Shown: in pieces, positions 50,977-61,448 of the stretch
Numbering within the stretch: the first letter of the stretch is position 1
Layout: the number at the start of each line of letters is the position of its first letter
Assembly (NCBI GenBank): GCA_963576735.1
Contig: OY755187.1
Span: forward strand, 8,060,001-8,124,000
Direction of reading: 5' to 3'
Length of the DNA: 64,000 nt
Source: Bedellia somnulentella
Taxonomy: Eukaryota; Arthropoda; Insecta; Lepidoptera; Bedelliidae
Notes under the pieces: model-generated
Seen by the model: only the letters and a program-made list of their open reading frames with translations
What the model was told of the DNA's origin: nothing
The model's database searches: none
Position numbers and translations under genes: made by a program

Positions 50977-51180
50977 TTTAAAATATCACAGTTGATTTAT
51001 TATACAATACTATCTTTTAAAATAAGCTGTCCTCATTATTTGATACTATTTCTGTTAAATTAATTATTTTTTGTATTCGCTAAAGGCGGGAATGACATTC
51101 CGCGGTTTTGAGGTTATGTTAGCAAAACGGACGCGTCAAAAAGGTCGAATGGTTATCGCGAACGTATCTGAAACAAAATA
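50977..51180 (-). promoter_or_regulatory. Candidate 5' UTR with a possible upstream splice acceptor
   Basis: Upstream of the GH27 ATG the minus strand carries a pyrimidine-rich TATTTTGTTTCAG at 51168-51180, followed by CG-bearing sequence and then AT-rich leader to the ATG. This looks like a 3' splice site joining a non-coding first exon further upstream. I cannot identify that exon or a core promoter. Confidence 0.35.
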
Positions 51181-51231
51181 GAAAACAAATTAGCTATTGA
51201 TCGTTGTTTATAATAAATAATCTACATATAG

Positions 51232-51474
51232 TGATTGCTATAAATCCCATAAAGGGGTAGCCAGAGATTCAGAATTAGAAATAATTCGCGGGTATTTGGA
51301 AATTAAGGTTAAAGGTTGAAATAACGGTGGTTGGTAAATATAAATTAATAATAATAATAGTAAATATCGCCCAACATTCACCTGAAAAATCCCAATATCT
51401 TAAGTCACCTCTCCCACTTGGGACACGCGCTTACCGTAAGAGTTAAGAGCTATTCTAAGCCGACACTACACAGC
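51232..51474 (-). repeat. SINE-X copy upstream of the gene
   Basis: TTGCTATAAATCCCATAAAG to TTCTAAGCCGACACTACACA. It starts about 50 bases upstream of the putative leader. Confidence 0.8.
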
Positions 51475-52359
51475 TCACTGACAAAGCGTATCGCAAAACA
51501 TATATCTTTAAATATGTATTTCTGTAGATCACAGAAATGTGCATTAAAGTGTGTCAGATGTAACAGATAGGTAATATAATTACGTAAACAATAGTGCGAT
51601 GTGGTAATATAATGGTAATTACCGAGATATAACCACATACCGAGTGTAATACACTTTTTAATGATATTCTGCACTTGAAAATGACCTAGGCCCCAATAAG
51701 TGTTCTTTTGTAATGATACATCTTGATTACTACTTCTTGGTTATGGGGAATCACTATGTGTGTTTGTTGGCATTGACACTATCTCAGGTCTGTATTTTTT
51801 TATCTTTATTGTGTAGTAAAATATGCATGAGGAAACTTTAACCGATGTTTCTGCATGAATAGTTAAGTAAGCTACTATTATAAAATGTAACTTGAGAATA
51901 ATGAAATAACAAAGAAACAAAGAAAAGAGTTATTATGTACAAATAATAATAAAATACAGGATTTATTCATTGAAAATAAGTTGGCACCAAAAAGGCACAA
52001 ACTCAGTATATGCATGAGGGAATCAGCTTCACTGATGGGTCTCCCATACGCTGGTTTACAGATAATGCCATGAATAATTACCTCCTTCTATCAAATAAAA
52101 ATAAACAACAGCTATATTATACGATTCATGTCACACAAGTCAATACAATGTATAATTCTAAAAATTTTAATTGAATATAATTTATATATATATATATAAT
52201 TTTTTTTGAGTATAATTCTATTTTTTTTTATTGAATATAATGGGTAATTATATGTTATAAATATTAAAAAATGCCCAATAATACAAAAATAACGGCAAAA
52301 ACAATAGTGCCTTCTTCGCGACATACAACCACCAAAAATCATATGCATACTCGTATTAA
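51475..52359. other. Unrecognised DNA upstream of the gene
   Basis: AT-rich. No gene or known repeat. Confidence 0.4.
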
Positions 52360-52701
52360 CATAACATAAACGTTCACGCTTTTTTATATCCCCGAAGGGG
52401 TTGGCAGAGGTACTAATACTTCTGAACATCACGTGACTTTGTCACGTTTTGCATGGACAGTGTACTCACGTGATAGGGGGCAGGCCTATCGCCGTTTTGT
52501 ACGAATACACTGTCACATGACTAAGTACAACTCAGCCATGTGGGTTTCCTCACGATGTTTTCCCTCACCGTTAACAACCATGATAAATTAACCACACATA
52601 TGTCTTTAGAAAAGACAAATTGGTGTAGGGCCGACCCAGGATTTGAAAACTAGTCGTTTGCACGATAACCGAGTGTTCTACCCACTGGGCTATCACGGTT
52701 G
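52360..52701 (-). repeat. SINE-Y copy with tRNA head
   Basis: ATAACATAAACGTTCACGCT to CCCACTGGGCTATCACGG. It has a short deletion: CACCTGGTGTTCAGAGTACC is missing between GTCACG and TTTTGCATGG. Confidence 0.9.
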
Positions 52702-52705
52702 CTCG

Positions 52706-52776
52706 TATTAAATACATAAAATATATACGGACATATTATACATAGATCAAGTTTGCCCCAAACTAAGTAAGACTTG
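52706..52776 (-). repeat. SINE-M 3' fragment
   Basis: TATACGGACATATTATACAT, AGATCAAGTTTGCCCC, AAACTAAGTAAGACTTG is the reverse complement of the SINE-M 3' end at 58.5 kb. It abuts the SINE-Y tRNA head. Confidence 0.65.
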
Positions 52777-53521
52777 TATTATTTTAAACTTTACTTCAAT
52801 ATTTTTTATTTAAAACCTTATATACCTTTTTCAGGACTACAGCCTCCCGCTACAAGCAACAGTTGTAAACACAGATCGCAATGACTTGCAGTAAACCTTA
52901 TAGTTCTTGAACTTGCGCAAAATATTTTCATCTCGTCACGTTACAAAAACAAGATGGCGCACGATAGTAAAATATGATTGACATCTCAATAGATGTACTA
53001 ATTACTCTGCTTGTTAATTGGCTTTAAACGATAGTTGATATCGGTTCCTCATCTTAATCCATTCATCATAGAGATAAGGATCGAGGGTTATCATTATGAA
53101 GTCATTGATAGATAAAATATCTCTTTGGGATTGTAATAATTGAATCATGGATAGTTTAGCAAGAGTTAAGAAAAATGTAGATTTAACACGATAAGTTGAA
53201 ATTCATATTCCCTATTATATTAATTTTATTAGTCTAGGTTTTTAATAATAATACCTGTTATTTCTTAGGAATACGGAGGCTTACGAGAGTAAACTCAAAA
53301 AGAAAACTCCTTTATTCACAACCTTAAATCCCTAGAATATATTGACACATAAACCACGACGAAACGTACAACAAACGTCTAAGCAACAATGTTGCCTTGG
53401 TCATTTTTAGCAGTATTAATACGTTAATATATGTAAAATAGGTGAGGGTAAGAGGAACAGGCAAATGGTCAAGGGAGATTATAGGTTATATATAACTTAT
53501 AGGTCTATGAACTTAATAAAT
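52777..53521. other. Unrecognised DNA
   Basis: Bases 52840-52990 are slightly GC-richer. No gene seen. Confidence 0.4.
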
Positions 53522-53734
53522 AATACTAATATTAATAAATTTCTTCGCTTAATGCCGCTAAATACCTGCAGTCTTCATGCAACATGCACTGTGCACCGCC
53601 CGCCCTCCCACTTACAAGAAATCGAAAAGCAGACAATGCACACACACACACCCGCAAGCGAAAACCACAGGCAACCACAAACATAGTTATATCTTTAGCG
53701 GAATTAAGCGAAGAAATTTATTAATATTAGTATT
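53522..53734. mobile_element. MITE with 41-bp near-perfect terminal inverted repeats, 213 bp
   Basis: The left arm 53522-53562 starts AATACTAATATTAATAAATT and the right arm 53694-53734 is its inverse with one mismatch. The 131-base centre is GC- and CA-rich, with an (AC)n run. No target duplication is obvious. Confidence 0.8.
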
Positions 53735-53987
53735 GCTATGGATTTCCGCAAAGTAACGCCTGATTCAATCCAATTTTATAAGTGTTTTATAGTACTCGTA
53801 TTTATTTATATTTTACTTTATGTAGCTGTTACTTTTTGCGACTAAGCTCTTAAAATAAACATCGAGAAAGTCACTATATAATCTAAATCTGAATAAATAT
53901 ACTATGTCACCATTAACACTAAACTCATTATTAGAAAACAAAAGGAGTTCTGTAAGAGCACGATCACAGATGTAAAAAGAAAGAGGG
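53735..53987. other. Unrecognised DNA
   Basis: Nothing identified. Confidence 0.4.
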
Positions 53988-54117
53988 CAAGCACGAGCCG
54001 TGTTTAAACTAGTTATCGCGTGGGATAAAGCAGCCATCTCTTACGCACTTACTTAGTATCGTATAATGCCATCGCATCCTAACCGTTATCGTGTCGATAA
54101 AATAGCGCTCGTGCTTA
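53988..54117 (+). mobile_element. MITE family 'R', copy 2
   Basis: Ends AGCACGAGCCGTGTTTAAAC and (inverse) AGCACGAGCGCTATTTTATC. The centre is GCAGCCATCTCTTACGCACT, TACTTAGTATCGTAT. Confidence 0.75.
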
Positions 54118-54623
54118 CCCTTCAGACATTAAATTTTGTATCAGTGACAAATAGTCTTCGTGAAGAAACTCTGAATAAACAACTAAGTATAGGTATCGGA
54201 TTTGCCACATTTTGTTGGGTTCAAATCTCACTATCTACCCTATCTCTTCCCGCAGGTCACACACTTGGAGACCCAAAATTTGGGGCCCTTTGTAGTGATT
54301 TTAGGTCTTAGGTTATTTACCATTTTTTCTTCAAACTGAAACTAAAAGTTTTTAGACTTGAAAATTCCGACAATCTCTTGTAATTACAGCCGTGAGTATA
54401 AGTAGGTAGGTATTAGAAGTGGTTAAAACGAGTAATTCAGTGTATTTGAGACGAATCCAGATGTTCGGATAACCTTTTTAATGGAATGTGAAGGTTGCAG
54501 ACTGGCAGATTTATTTCGAGATCGATTCTCAGTATTCGTTTTAAATATCAACACTTCAATGAATAAAATATGTAAAATTCTGCTATGGATCGTTGGTGAC
54601 ACATATCACTCAATAGTTACATA
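54118..54623. other. Unrecognised DNA with a SINE-X tail scrap
   Basis: TTACAGCCGTGAGTATAAGT at 54384-54403 is a SINE-X-like tail, plus strand. Otherwise nothing. Confidence 0.4.
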
Positions 54624-54994
54624 ACAGAACATAACATAAACGTTCACGTCGTTTATCCCCGAAGAGGTTGGCAGAGGTACCAATACTTCTGAACTCACAT
54701 GGCAGCGCCATCTAGTGTCCAGAGAAGGTACCCACGTTTTGCTTAGACAGTGTACTCACGTGATAGGGGGCAGGCCTATCGCCGTTTTGTACGAATACAC
54801 TGTCACATGACTAAGTACAACTCAGCCATGTGGGTTTCCTCACGATGTTTTCCCTCACCGTTAACAACCATGATAAATTAACCACACATATGACTTTAGA
54901 AAAGACAAATTGGTGTAGGCCCGACCCAGGATTGGAACTCACGCCCTTCTGTTTTCGGGCGGGTGTTCTACCCACTGGACTATCATGTCGCTTA
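54624..54994 (-). repeat. SINE-Y copy, full length, CATGGCAGCGCC subtype
   Basis: AACATAACATAAACGTTCAC to the tRNA head GGTGTTCTACCCACTGGACT then ATCATG. The B-box side is GGATTGGAACTCACG. Confidence 0.92.
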
Positions 54995-55022
54995 ATATCA
55001 ATAGTTACCATAAGCCTTAATA

Positions 55023-55058
55023 CTCTTAGTCGGCTGCAAGTAATCGCAGCCGACTAAG
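55023..55058. repeat. Perfect short hairpin
   Basis: CTTAGTCGGCTGC and GCAGCCGACTAAG are exact inverses around AAGTAATC, beside a SINE-X scrap. Confidence 0.8.
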
Positions 55059-55059
55059 A

Positions 55060-55135
55060 ATACTAACACACGGGTAACACACTACACGGGACTAAATGGA
55101 ATAGTGCTATTCTAAGCGAACTCTACAAAACTTTT
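55060..55135 (-). repeat. SINE-X 5' fragment
   Basis: GGAATAGTGCTATTCTAAGC then GAACTCTACA is the 5' end, diverged. Confidence 0.55.
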
Positions 55136-55636
55136 ATCGTTTCGTTTATAATAATAATAAAACGTTTATTGTCTGATTAAACTAATACAATTTTTGCTAA
55201 AGTTCATACTATTTTTACAATGAAATATAAGCTTATAAACTCTTACTAGTATAATTTATTGAATATTTGATATTTACAATAATCAGAACATAATATTAAA
55301 CAGTTAATAAAATATAAAACTAAACTTAAACGTGACTAATTAAATATTTACAGCAGAAATTAAATTAATTAATTAATTATTAATTACTCTTACTTGTTTC
55401 AGTTTAACATTTATATGAAAAGAAACCATCAACTACCACTGCATGCTTTCAAATTGTAGTGAAGATATTCTTCAAACAAGGTTGTTACTAAGCATGTACC
55501 AAGTCCCAGGTTAAAACTGTACTCAGGCAAAGTAAAAAATCGTGTCTAACCCAATTCAGAAGCAACAGGTAGCAGTCTAAAGCTGTTAGTTTTATAACAA
55601 CTTTCGCAACATCCTTTGCAACGACCAGCATAACTA
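55136..55636. other. Unrecognised DNA
   Basis: AT-rich. Nothing identified. Confidence 0.4.
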
Positions 55637-55760
55637 GTACGAGCGGTGTATAATCTAGTTATCGTGTGGTATGAAACAGCCAACTCTTACGCACTTACTT
55701 AGTATCGTATACTGCCATCTCATTCTAACCGTTATCGTGTCGATATAGTAGCGCTCGTAC
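55637..55760 (+). mobile_element. MITE family 'R', copy 3 (124 bp)
   Basis: Ends GTACGAGCGGTGTATAATCT and (inverse) GTACGAGCGCTACTATATCG, with TA on both sides. The centre CTCTTACGCACTTACTTAGT is shared with copy 2. Confidence 0.78.
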
Positions 55761-55937
55761 TAGCACTGTTACTGGCTGACAGCTTCGATCATATGACATA
55801 AGGAATAATGATGATAATAGCCTGTCTTTTATAAGTGCTGTGTTTGTCGGCCGATTGCAAGAACTAATAGGTTCGCTTCTTGAATTTACTTTTCACATTC
55901 TTGTTGTTATTGCCCATACTTGCGGGATACGTTTCAA

Positions 55938-56098
55938 AGTAAACGTTCACGCCGAATATCTACGAAGGAGTGGTAGAGGTACTAATACTTCTAAACATCG
56001 CGTGGCATTGTCACCTGATGTTCAGAATACCTACGTTTTGCGGGGCCAGTGCTTTTACGTAATAGGGGGCAAGGCGACTGCCTTTATACGTTAGCAGC
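55938..56098 (-). repeat. SINE-Y 3' part, truncated
   Basis: AACGTTCACGCCGAATATCT to ATAGGGGGCAAGGCGACTGC. Diverged. Confidence 0.75.
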
Positions 56099-56239
56099 GA
56101 GAATGGTTTCGCAGATGCCGACAGTGGGTTTGCTAAAATAGATTGATATACACACATGCATTGTGATGAGATTATTGGCGGAACTGAAATGCTGCAAAGA
56201 TTAATCAGACACCATGAACCTTGAAATATGTAAGAAATG

Positions 56240-56483
56240 TTACATACATATACTCACGGCTATGAATCCCTTGAAGGGGTAACCAGAGCTATGGAATCAG
56301 AAATTCCTCAGCCAGTTTTGGGCGTTGCGTGGGGAAAAGCTGGTGAAATAAAGGTTTTTGTTGATGAGTCTCCAACCGCATCGCCCAAAAATCCCTTAAA
56401 AGCCCCAATACCATTAGTCACCTCTTACGTACACCCACCGAAAGAAATGGGGTAGTGTTATTCTAAGCCGACACTACACGGCA
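56240..56483 (-). repeat. SINE-X copy
   Basis: ACATACATATACTCACGGCT to AAGCCGACACTACACGGC. Full length. The plus strand is open for 72 codons. Confidence 0.9.
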
Positions 56484-56910
56484 AATAATGCACGGTAAGA
56501 AATGTTCTGGTAAACTTATACCATATTCGGTTAAGAGTCCTTTACCTCAAAATTTTGTCTCACCAGCAAATGTTGCAATAACGTTTGTGCAAATATTACA
56601 AAAGTAAATAAATACTACTTAATCAATATAATAAATGTCTTGCTCTAGCCTTCATACAATAAAACTAACGTAAAACATTAATTACTTAATTAAAATACAA
56701 TAAGATCTCATGCGTCGCTTTTTATTGCATTTTTTATTAGTGTAGTATCAATTATTGTAAAACAAAGCGAGGAAAATAATGGGATTCGTGGAGTATCATC
56801 CGCCATCATCATTTGATGACGTCGCGTCGTTGCCTCCTGGTAATACCCTTATTTGCCTTATTGAATTTAGTTTATAAGTATTACAGTTTAGTTTCTATTA
56901 ATATTTTAGC
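56484..56910. other. Unrecognised DNA
   Basis: Nothing identified. Confidence 0.4.
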
Positions 56911-57112
56911 TGTGTACTGGCTTAGAATATCTATATCTTCCTGTGGGTGCACTTAAGAGGCGACTAATGGATTTGTGGCTGTTAAGGGAGTTTTGGGCGA
57001 TGCGATTGGAAACTCATCACCAACAATCTCTATTTTACCATCTTTTCCCCACTTAACTTCTTTAGCTCTAGGTACCTCGTCTAGAGATTTATAGCCGTGT
57101 GTATATGTATGT
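56911..57112 (+). repeat. SINE-X copy, diverged and internally shortened
   Basis: TGTGTACTGGCTTAGAATAT to GATTTATAGCCGTGTGTATA. Confidence 0.75.
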
Positions 57113-57545
57113 TTCTTTTCATACCGAATAGCAGCTCACCCGCTTTACTTTCTCTGCACTACATGAGATATGCAAAAACTAAAGTTTGATATGTTTTTTT
57201 TCAGCCAAATGATAACGTTCTTTGTCTATGGTATGGTACCTATTAAGATTAAGGTAAGCTAGTAAAGCAGCCATGGGATTGTTAAAGTGTTAATTACATA
57301 GCGGGTTCTGCCCTGAACCATTTTTGTACCTATACATTTTGGGATTTCTATCCGAATCGGTCTGGCTTTCTTTTTTTAGACCCTTTTTTACGGTTGTAGT
57401 TTTAATACCTTTCTTGGAGCCGTTTCCCAGCACACATTTACATGTAAGAGGTTTTGACGTAAACTTATCAAAAATAACTGCGATATGTCACGATTTTGGT
57501 AGCAAGAAACTGGGGCTATATAGACAGGTGTAAAAATACACATAT
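57113..57545. other. Unrecognised DNA
   Basis: No gene or repeat recognised. Confidence 0.4.
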
Positions 57546-57557
57546 ATTCACAGAAGA

Positions 57558-57810
57558 TTTTGCTGTGTAGTGTCGGCTTAGAATAGCTCTACCCCATTTC
57601 TTCCGGTGGGTGTACGTAAGAGGCGACTAACGGTATTGGGGCTTTTAAGGCATTTTTGGGCGATGCGGTTGGAGACCCATCACCAACAACCTTTATTTTA
57701 CCATCTTTTCCCCACTCAACTTCCAAAAGTGGCTGAGGAATTTCTAATTCCTTAGCTCTGGCTACCCCTTCTAGGGATTTATAGCCGTGAGTACATGTAT
57801 GTATGTATGT
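57558..57810 (+). repeat. SINE-X copy, young, 12-bp TSD
   Basis: TGCTGTGTAGTGTCGGCTTA to GCCGTGAGTACATGTATGTA. Flanks share ATTCACAGAAGA (57546-57557, 57811-57822). The antisense strand is open across the whole copy. Confidence 0.93.
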
Positions 57811-57822
57811 ATTCACAGAAGA

Positions 57823-57957
57823 AGCCAAATCTTCAGATTCCAGCCACTTTTTGAAGGTAAATGGGGAACGGTTAAACAAGAATGGATAGTCGGAACAATA
57901 ACTTCCAAAGCCCCAACACCCTAAGGGAAGAAATAGGTTTGTGTTATTCGACAACAC
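57823..57957 (-). repeat. SINE-X copy, old, the target of the previous insertion
   Basis: CAGCCACTTTTTGAAGGTAA, AAGCCCCAACACCCTAAGGG, GAAATAGGTTTGTGTTATTC keep the SINE-X order. Confidence 0.6.
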
Positions 57958-57991
57958 AGCAACCTTGACGACAGCCGTGGCCGAGTGGATA

Positions 57992-58069
57992 GGGGAGCGT
58001 TCAAGTATTACGTAACGCAATTTTTGAAGATTTTTGACGTTTTGCGTTACGTAATTCTTGAACGCTCCC
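57992..58069. mobile_element. 78-bp palindromic MITE with TA target site
   Basis: Ends GGGGAGCGTTCAAGTATTAC and (inverse) GGGAGCGTTCAAGAATTACG mirror for about 30 bases each side, flanked by TA on both sides. It fits Tc1/mariner-type MITEs. It sits inside the tRNA head of SINE-M. Confidence 0.82.
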
Positions 58070-58148
58070 TAGGAGGAGTAGTCGATAGGTGACTAGCGTC
58101 TCTGTCCGGAGGTTGCGGGTTCGATCTCCGCTGGGAGCAACATTTATG

Positions 58149-58399
58149 TACATACATACATACATATACTCACGGCTGTAATTCCCTAGGAAGGGGTAGC
58201 CAGAGTCAAGGAATTATAAATTCCTGAGCCACTTTTGGAAGTTGCGTGGGGAAAAGATGGTAAAATAAAGGTTGTTGGTGATGGGTCTCCAACCGCATCG
58301 CCCAAAAATCCCTTAAAAGCCCCAATACCGTTAGTCGCCTCTTACGTACACCCACAGGAAGAAATGGGGTAGTGCTATTCTAAGCCAACACTGCACAGC
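58149..58399 (-). repeat. SINE-X copy, young, 13-bp TSD
   Basis: (TACA)n tail and TATACTCACGGCTGTAATTC to TAAGCCAACACTGCACAGC. Flanks share AGCAACATTTATG (58136-58148, 58400-58412). Confidence 0.93.
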
Positions 58400-58572
58400 A
58401 GCAACATTTATGATATGAGCATAAATGATTGTTTCTTAGTCTTGGATGTTATTTATATGTGTTTTATATAATATTAAATATATCGTTGAGTTAGTATCCC
58501 ATAATACAAGTCTTACTTAGTTTGGGGCTAACTTGATCTGTGTATAATATATCCGTATAATTATTTATTTAT

Positions 58573-58883
58573 TCAAATCAGAAAGTACACAGCAAGTTAT
58601 GTATTGAGGCGAAAATAATCAAGGCTAACTATTCTGATGGTAAATATTCATGTATTGTTACAATATCATGTAATCGTGAATAATCGTGATGGCTTGTTAC
58701 ACACATTACATATAATGAGGGTAATTTTACATTTACAGCTTTGTGAGTGATCCCCATGAATTATAATGGGGCGATTATTTTGTTAGTCATATTAGGTTAT
58801 TCAATTCGGGCCATTGTAATACCAAGCGCATTAAGAATGGCCGTTGGCATATAGATAATAATTTGAAGTGATGGCCACGTAAC
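58573..58883. other. Unrecognised DNA
   Basis: Nothing identified. Confidence 0.4.
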
Positions 58884-59055
58884 AGACAACATACATACAT
58901 GCACACATATACTCACGGCCGTAAATCCCAAAAAAGGGTAGCCAGAGCCTTGGAGCTAGAAACTCCTCAACCACATTTAGAAATTGATAGGGGACAAGAT
59001 GGTAGACAGAGAGTATCGTTGGTGATGGGTCTCAAACCGCATCACCCAAACCTTC
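58884..59055 (-). repeat. SINE-X copy, 5' truncated
   Basis: CATATACTCACGGCCGTAAA to CAAACCGCATCACCCAAACC. Confidence 0.82.
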
Positions 59056-59390
59056 ACACACTTTCCTTTTTTTATAAGGGTTAGTAGAATTCATTTTATT
59101 TCTTTATAAAAATATACCAAAGATGACGGAAGTAAGTTTGGTTACAGAATTTCATATAATGTCGTGCAGCCACTGTTAAAACGGTTATCGAAGTCGAAAG
59201 TACGTGAAAACCAGTTTGCGTGACCCACATTTAACGTCTTGTTATACGTAAAACAAGTTAATGAATATTGGTCCAAAAATCACTTGATCATTCTTAGTTA
59301 TCAACGGGTACAATGTATGAAATAATGTAATTTGGAGTTTGCTAAGTTATTTGAGTCTATGGTGATATTTGTGGTACTTCCCTGAAGTAT
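59056..59390. other. Unrecognised DNA
   Basis: Nothing identified. Confidence 0.4.
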
Positions 59391-59622
59391 GTAGTTGCCG
59401 GCTTAGAATGTCACTACCCCTTTCTTACCTACGGGTGTCGTAAGAGGCGACTAAGGTGGTGGGGCTTTTTAAAGTGGATTTTGAGCGATGTGGTTGGAGA
59501 CCCATCAAAGATATTTATTTATACCATCTCCTCCCCTATCAACTTCCAAATTTGGCTGAGGAGTATTTAGCTCTGAAGCTCTGGCTGGGGATTTGTGGCC
59601 GCGAGTATATGTATGTATGTAA
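59391..59622 (+). repeat. SINE-X copy
   Basis: GTAGTTGCCGGCTTAGAATG to GTGGCCGCGAGTATATGTAT. Confidence 0.85.
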
Positions 59623-60194
59623 AAAAAACTTTTATCTAAAGTATGGATTGCAGTTTAGAATTGCTATCCATACTATGAATATCCATCCATATTTCGATAA
59701 CAACAGCTACATTCAACAGTTAACAAGATGCTCAAGACAAATAAATATTCCTCTCGCACATCTCCAAATCTAAAGAGGCCTATTCAAACCCTTATATGTG
59801 AAATCGGTTAAGACCAGTTCCATACGTCATGTAAATTTTTCGCTTCATTTCACATGACAGGTCACGTGTTACATTTCAATAAACCGGTAAAGTCCAGATC
59901 CTTATGCAATGGATTGCGTAAAATTGTATCACTTGTACTTACGCTCGATTACCATCTTATACAGATTTGGTATGCAAATACACTTTCCATCATAGTATCC
60001 AAGAAAATATAGGCTAAAAGAATGGAAGCAAGGTAAAAATATGCCGTGTCTGTTTGTTTTATGAATGGTAACACACACATGAGCGTAGCCAGCTCGCAAC
60101 GCTACCAAAATCGAGTCAAAATAAGGAGCGGTCAAAATTAGCAGTTCTGAATTTCATAATCAAAGCACTTATATCACTTTTGATTCTTAACTCA
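59623..60194. other. Unrecognised DNA
   Basis: Nothing identified. Confidence 0.4.
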
Positions 60195-60511
60195 ATCTCA
60201 AACGTTCACGCCGTATATCCCCTAAGGAGTTGGCAGAGGTACTCATTCTAAAATTTTTGAATATCACGTGTCATTGTCATCTGGTATTCAGACTACCTAC
60301 GATTTCCTTGGACGGTGTACTCACGTGATAGGGGGCAGGCCTATCGCCGTTTTGTACGAATACACTGTCACAAATGCACTCACGTTACTAATCATGATAA
60401 ATTAACCACACACATGTCGTTAGAAAAGATAAATTGGTGTCGGGTCGACCCGGGATTTGAACCTTATCTCACGAAAAGCGGTGTTCTACCCACCACTACG
60501 TATCATGGTTT
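60195..60511 (-). repeat. SINE-Y copy with tRNA head
   Basis: CAAACGTTCACGCCGTATAT to TTCTACCCACCACTACGTAT. The segment around CAGCCATGTGGGTTTCC is missing. Confidence 0.85.
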
Positions 60512-61037
60512 TGATTCTAACTGAGCTGATATTTCCAAAACTCTGATGATTGTTATTATTCATTAAGATCACGCGATCTCAAGACAATTTCGTGTCAATT
60601 TTTTTATTGTTTATAATAAAATGGAAGTTAGCGTCCAATTAGCTAGATCATAGCGCAGATACACTGTAAGATGGATGCAGTAATGACATGCTAGGTATTT
60701 CGCCGATTTCAATTAGGCAGATTTGTTATGAAAATTAGTTTGTGAATTTATGTAATTTACTTCAAAAGTTAAACTAGAATTCGAAAAACTGAATCCAACC
60801 ATTTCACGTATTTATAGTCGCGGCCATATTTCAAAGAAAGGCTTGTTGAGCTTTTTAATTAACAATTTCTTCGCCATTTTAAAAATTCTCATAGAGATGA
60901 TTGTTCCAACGAAACTCCTCTGCAACTTATACAAATCTTCAATTACTTTTGCAGTCTTCAAGATTTGAGTTCTTAAACTTTAACCTTAGCACCTGTTCAG
61001 ATTCCGTGTAAACAGTTTTTGGTGTTGGAGACAATGT
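60512..61037. other. Unrecognised DNA
   Basis: Nothing identified. Confidence 0.4.
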
Positions 61038-61166
61038 ACATACTTATATACTCACGGCCATGCAATAAAAAGAGGTAGCCAGAGCTTCAGAGCTAGAAAC
61101 TCCACAGCCACATTTGGAAGTTGATAGGGGAAAAGTTGGTAGAAATAAAGTATCGTTGGTTAGGTT
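61038..61166 (-). repeat. SINE-X copy, 5' truncated
   Basis: TATATACTCACGGCCATGCA to GAAATAAAGTATCGTTGGTT. Confidence 0.8.
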
Positions 61167-61187
61167 GGTGGTGATATACATACATAC

Positions 61188-61448
61188 ATAACATAAACAT
61201 AACATAAACGTTCACGCCGTTTATCCCCGAAGGGGTTGGCAGAGGTACGAATACTTCTGAACTCACATGGCAAGCGCCATCTAGTTTCCAGAGAAGGTAC
61301 CCACGTTTTGCTTAGACAGTGTACTCACGTGATAGGAGGCAGGCCTATCGCCGCTTTGTACGAATACACTGTCACATGACTAAGTACAACTCAGCCATGT
61401 GGGTTTCCTCACGATGTTTTCCCTCACCGTTAACAACCATGATAAATT
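61188..61448 (-). repeat. SINE-Y copy, CATGGCAAGCGCC subtype, 5' truncated
   Basis: (ACATA)n tail, AACGTTCACGCCGTTTATCC to GTTAACAACCATGATAAAT. Lacks the tRNA head. Confidence 0.9.

Larger units (their letters stand above)
49213..50815. other. Rest of intron 1
   Basis: Holds small SINE-X (49785-49817, AGCCGACACTAAACAC, minus) and LINE-Z pieces. A 109-codon minus frame at 50345-50674 resembles nothing I know. Otherwise AT-rich. Confidence 0.45.
57971..58572 (+). repeat. SINE-M copy (tRNA-derived), broken by a MITE and a SINE-X
   Basis: The head GACAGCCGTGGCCGAGTGGA (A box) continues after the MITE as GACTAGCGTCTCTGTCCGGA, GGTTGCGGGTTCGATCTCC (B box). After the SINE-X the body continues TGATATGAGCATAAATGATT, GTTTCTTAGTCTTGGATG, then CAAGTCTTACTTAGTTTGGG, GCTAACTTGATCTGTGTATA and a TTATTTATT tail. 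This order is like the abundant tRNA-derived SINEs of moths and butterflies. Confidence 0.8.

Noticed and set aside
50345..50674. 109-codon minus frame within intron 1
   Set aside because: No family motif. It lies in an intron of the same-strand gene without splice signals joining it.
57589..58020. 143-codon minus frame at first sight a small gene
   Set aside because: It is the antisense of a SINE-X running into an older SINE-X. The same peptide recurs in other SINE-X copies.
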